DNA of 7,940 nt from an uncultured Planctomycetaceae bacterium (GTDB lineage: Bacteria > Planctomycetota > Planctomycetia > Pirellulales > Lacipirellulaceae): NCBI GenBank assembly GCA_937860165.1, contig CALMBE010000585.1, forward strand, positions 1-7,940, in the 5' to 3' direction. Below, one piece after another: positions 5,777 to 7,940 of this stretch. The translations under genes and the position numbers were made by a program. A model generated the notes under the pieces. It ran no database searches. It was not told the DNA's origin and worked only from the letters and a program-made list of their open reading frames with translations. Each line of letters begins with the position of its first letter. Position 1 is the first letter of the stretch.

Positions 5777-7585
5777 TCAGACCCCTGCGAACTTGCGCAT
5801 GTCGGCTTCCATCGCATCGAGCCGCTTGTTCAGTTGAGACTTCGCGGTTTCCAAATTAGCCAACTGCTCGGGCGCTTCAAATGTAAACATGTAAAGCTTG
5901 ATTTTCGGTTCCGTCCCGCTGGGGCGGACTGCGACGTAATTCCCTTCGGCAGCCAGATCGAGAATCACCAAATCCCCTAACGGGCCCACAAGTGCCTGTT
6001 TTGACCCATCAGGCAGGACCGTTTCGAGATTTTCATAATCCCGCATTTGTTTCAGAGCCAAACCTGCCAAGGTCTTGGGGGGGGCGGCGCGAAACCGTGC
6101 CATCACTTCTCGCATCCGATCCATCCCCTCGCTGCCGGGCATTTGTACCGAAACCGTCCGCTCGATGTGCAGGCCATGCTGCCAATACAGTGAATCGAGT
6201 TTCTCGTGCAGCGTTTGCCTGTTGGCTTTCAAACGTGCGGCTAGCTCACAGAGCAACAATGCACCTGCGGCTCCATCCTTGTCGCGGACGTGTTGCCCAG
6301 CCATATAGCCGTGCGACTCTTCGGTTCCATACAGAAACTTGTCTGCTCCATATTCGTCAATCGCTTCCGCGATCCACTTAAAACCGACCAGCAAATCACC
6401 GATCGTCCGCACTCCATAACTATCGGCAATCCTGCGGATGAGTTGAGTTGTGACCAAAGTCGTCACGATAAAATTCTCCGCACTGAGACTCCCTGCCTGC
6501 TGGCGAGTCTCCAGTACATGGTCTGCCAGGAGGGCACCAATTTGATTGCCCGAGAGCGTATCCCACTCCGAATCCTGGGCCATTGTCAGCGGTGCCGAGC
6601 AACCGATGCGATCGCAATCGGGATCAGTAGCGACGGCGATATCCGCATCCACATGGCGGGCATGTTCGACAATCGAGTCAAACACACGCGGATTCTCGGG
6701 ATTCGATACATTGCCGGGAACATTGGGGAAGTCGCCGTCGGGCTTGGCATGTAGGGCAAACACCTCAACATCCTTGAAACCCGCCTGCTCCAGCACAGGA
6801 CACACCGCCGTTGTACCGACTCCATGGAGCGGGGAATAAACAATTTTCAAATCCCGCGGACCGGAGGTCGCCAACTTGACCACGGCAGCAATGAATTCGC
6901 GGTCGATTTCCGTTTGACAATACTCGATCCGTCCCTCGGCCACTGCTTGGTCGAAGTCCACCCGGTTGATCGCGTCGACCGACATCACTTCGTCGATCAC
7001 CCCTTGGTCATGCGGCGGCAGCAATTGCCCCCCTGTCGACCAGTAGGCCTTCACAGCGTTATCGCTTGGTGGATTATGGCTCGCCGTGACCATGATTCCA
7101 CAAGAACAGTGCTTGTAACGAACCGTAAAGGATAGCTCGGGTGTACTCCGGAATCCTTGGAGGTAAAAGACTTTGAATCCGGCGGCTACCATTACCTCGG
7201 CACACAAGCGAGAGAATTGTACGCTCCGATGCCGCGTGTCGTAGGCTATCGCACAAGCCAGCGGGACATTTTTCGGCACCTGCGATTTCACATAGTTGGC
7301 AAGCCCCTGGGCACTCTCGCCAATCGTGCGGTCATTGATTGCATTGCAGCCGATGGGGTACATCCGCCCACGTCGTCCCCCCGTCCCGAAGGGGATAATC
7401 GTCCAGAAAGCGTCATCGAGTGCCTGCCACTTATCGGCCTGGATGTGTTCGGTCACCTGAGGTGCATAGGCGGCGTAACGCGACTCGGTGAGCCAAATCC
7501 GAATGTTGGCCGCTGCGGTCGTACTCAACTTATCGGCGTCTACTGCTTGCTGAATCGCGGCTAGGGAGGGGTTGGTTTCGCTCAT
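5777..7585 (-). CDS. Phospho-sugar mutase (phosphoglucomutase/phosphomannomutase, alpha-D-phosphohexomutase family)
   Basis: A 602-residue cytoplasmic enzyme that moves phosphate between C1 and C6 of a hexose, linking glycolysis with nucleotide-sugar, glycogen and envelope polysaccharide synthesis. All four hallmark loops are present: TASHNPPSDNAVKAYW with phosphoserine Ser169; the metal loop DPDCDRIG (321-328); the sugar loop GTEESHGY (420-427); and the phosphate-binding RPSGTEPKIKLY (554-565). N-terminal IPFGTGGRRGRMYPIGCNAIN (from about 64) fits the larger PgcA/PGM2-like branch, as does the length of about 600, compared with about 450 for ManB-type enzymes. Substrate choice between glucose and mannose phosphates cannot be settled from the sequence. 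The ATG at 7585 is chosen because it starts MSETNPSLAAIQQAVD; a frame extension to 7648 would add 21 residues unlike the family. An AGGGA about 10 nt upstream may be the ribosome binding site. It is on the uvrC strand but 409 bp away, so probably a separate transcript. Confidence 0.92.
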   Translation of the reverse strand: MSETNPSLAAIQQAVDADKLSTTAAANIRIWLTESRYAAYAPQVTEHIQADKWQALDDAFWTIIPFGTGGRRGRMYPIGCNAINDRTIGESAQGLANYVKSQVPKNVPLACAIAYDTRHRSVQFSRLCAEVMVAAGFKVFYLQGFRSTPELSFTVRYKHCSCGIMVTASHNPPSDNAVKAYWSTGGQLLPPHDQGVIDEVMSVDAINRVDFDQAVAEGRIEYCQTEIDREFIAAVVKLATSGPRDLKIVYSPLHGVGTTAVCPVLEQAGFKDVEVFALHAKPDGDFPNVPGNVSNPENPRVFDSIVEHARHVDADIAVATDPDCDRIGCSAPLTMAQDSEWDTLSGNQIGALLADHVLETRQQAGSLSAENFIVTTLVTTQLIRRIADSYGVRTIGDLLVGFKWIAEAIDEYGADKFLYGTEESHGYMAGQHVRDKDGAAGALLLCELAARLKANRQTLHEKLDSLYWQHGLHIERTVSVQMPGSEGMDRMREVMARFRAAPPKTLAGLALKQMRDYENLETVLPDGSKQALVGPLGDLVILDLAAEGNYVAVRPSGTEPKIKLYMFTFEAPEQLANLETAKSQLNKRLDAMEADMRKFAGV

Positions 7586-7940
7586 GGGAGGACGTTCCCT
7601 CAATAGGGACAATTGAGATTTTGCGGTTCCTAAGTCTATACAGAACAAACTACTCGAATCAGTTTCAATCGCCTAGGTGGAGGGACTGAGGACTGGGGCT
7701 GGGAATATTGGCACGCCGCTGGCCACGGACGACTGACAACCAACTACGGTCATCAAAAGTCTGCTCCCAAGTGTCGAAGCAGTAGTAGCAGAGCATCTCG
7801 AATTCCGCCCAACGGACGAAAAGAAAAGTTCCCTGTCCCTTCCCATTGGGTTGGAATTAGTTGGAAATGAGTTTACTGAGTTTTTGCAACACAAGTCAGG
7901 GAAAGCACTTAGGTCGATCCCGGGAAAACCGAATTTCTTG
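7586..7940. other. Region upstream of the mutase gene, no gene seen
   Basis: 355 bp up to the window edge with no convincing coding region on either strand; a 73-codon minus frame at 7673-7894 has no recognisable family features. It should contain the mutase promoter. A TATAGA-like -10 lies on the minus strand near 7636-7641, but no well-spaced -35 is seen. A GGACTG-rich stretch lies at 7680-7700. Confidence 0.4.
7596..7609 (-). promoter_or_regulatory. Small hairpin covering the likely mutase ribosome binding site
   Basis: On the minus strand TCCCT-ATTG-AGGGA forms a 5-bp stem with a 4-nt loop, and the AGGGA arm is the best ribosome binding site candidate, about 10 nt before the ATG at 7585. 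It could dampen translation, but the stem is short. Confidence 0.3.

Noticed and set aside
7157..7564. 135-codon plus-strand frame opposite the mutase gene
   Set aside because: Antisense to conserved mutase coding sequence, including its active-serine region; no independent support.
7673..7894. 73-codon minus-strand frame upstream of the mutase
   Set aside because: Ser/Pro-rich low-information translation running through GGACTG-type repeat text; no family features.

Overview
The window looks like a piece of a Planctomycetes chromosome, most likely from the Pirellulales. That call rests on family and layout recognition, not on a search. The clues are a CTP synthase gene followed directly by a DUF1844 gene, a short UvrC protein, and gene gaps filled with palindromic repeats of the GTGCCATG(G/C)CCAC and ATCCGTGTTTCATCCGTGGCT types. 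Base composition is moderately GC-rich in the genes, with AT-richer gaps around the toxin-antitoxin locus.

Layout. Positions 2-1528 (+) are the 3' nine tenths of pyrG, cut off by the window edge. It is followed 20 bp later by a small DUF1844 gene (1549-1929, +), probably on the same transcript. This pair converges on a stand-alone mraZ-family gene (2140-2616, -). The gap between them holds a long inverted repeat, and a 23-bp tandem duplication covers the mraZ stop codon. A divergent 331-bp spacer then separates mraZ from a complete type II toxin-antitoxin module, higB-higA (2948-3699, +), which has a perfect 19-bp palindromic operator candidate upstream. higA converges on uvrC (3994-5367, -), with three abutting hairpins between them. 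A 409-bp spacer that is a mosaic of nested inverted repeats precedes a large phosphohexomutase gene (5777-7585, -). The last 355 bp hold no recognisable gene.

Functionally most of this is housekeeping: pyrimidine nucleotide synthesis (PyrG), nucleotide excision repair (UvrC), hexose-phosphate interconversion, and a transcription factor usually tied to cell-division genes (MraZ). One accessory module, HigBA, lies between them. I see no transposase, integrase, CRISPR array, rRNA or complete tRNA. No clearly undescribed multi-gene system is present. The points most worth a second look are the shortened UvrC (no C-terminal helix-hairpin-helix domain and a shortened middle), the mraZ gene standing apart from any division cluster, and the structured intergenic repeats.
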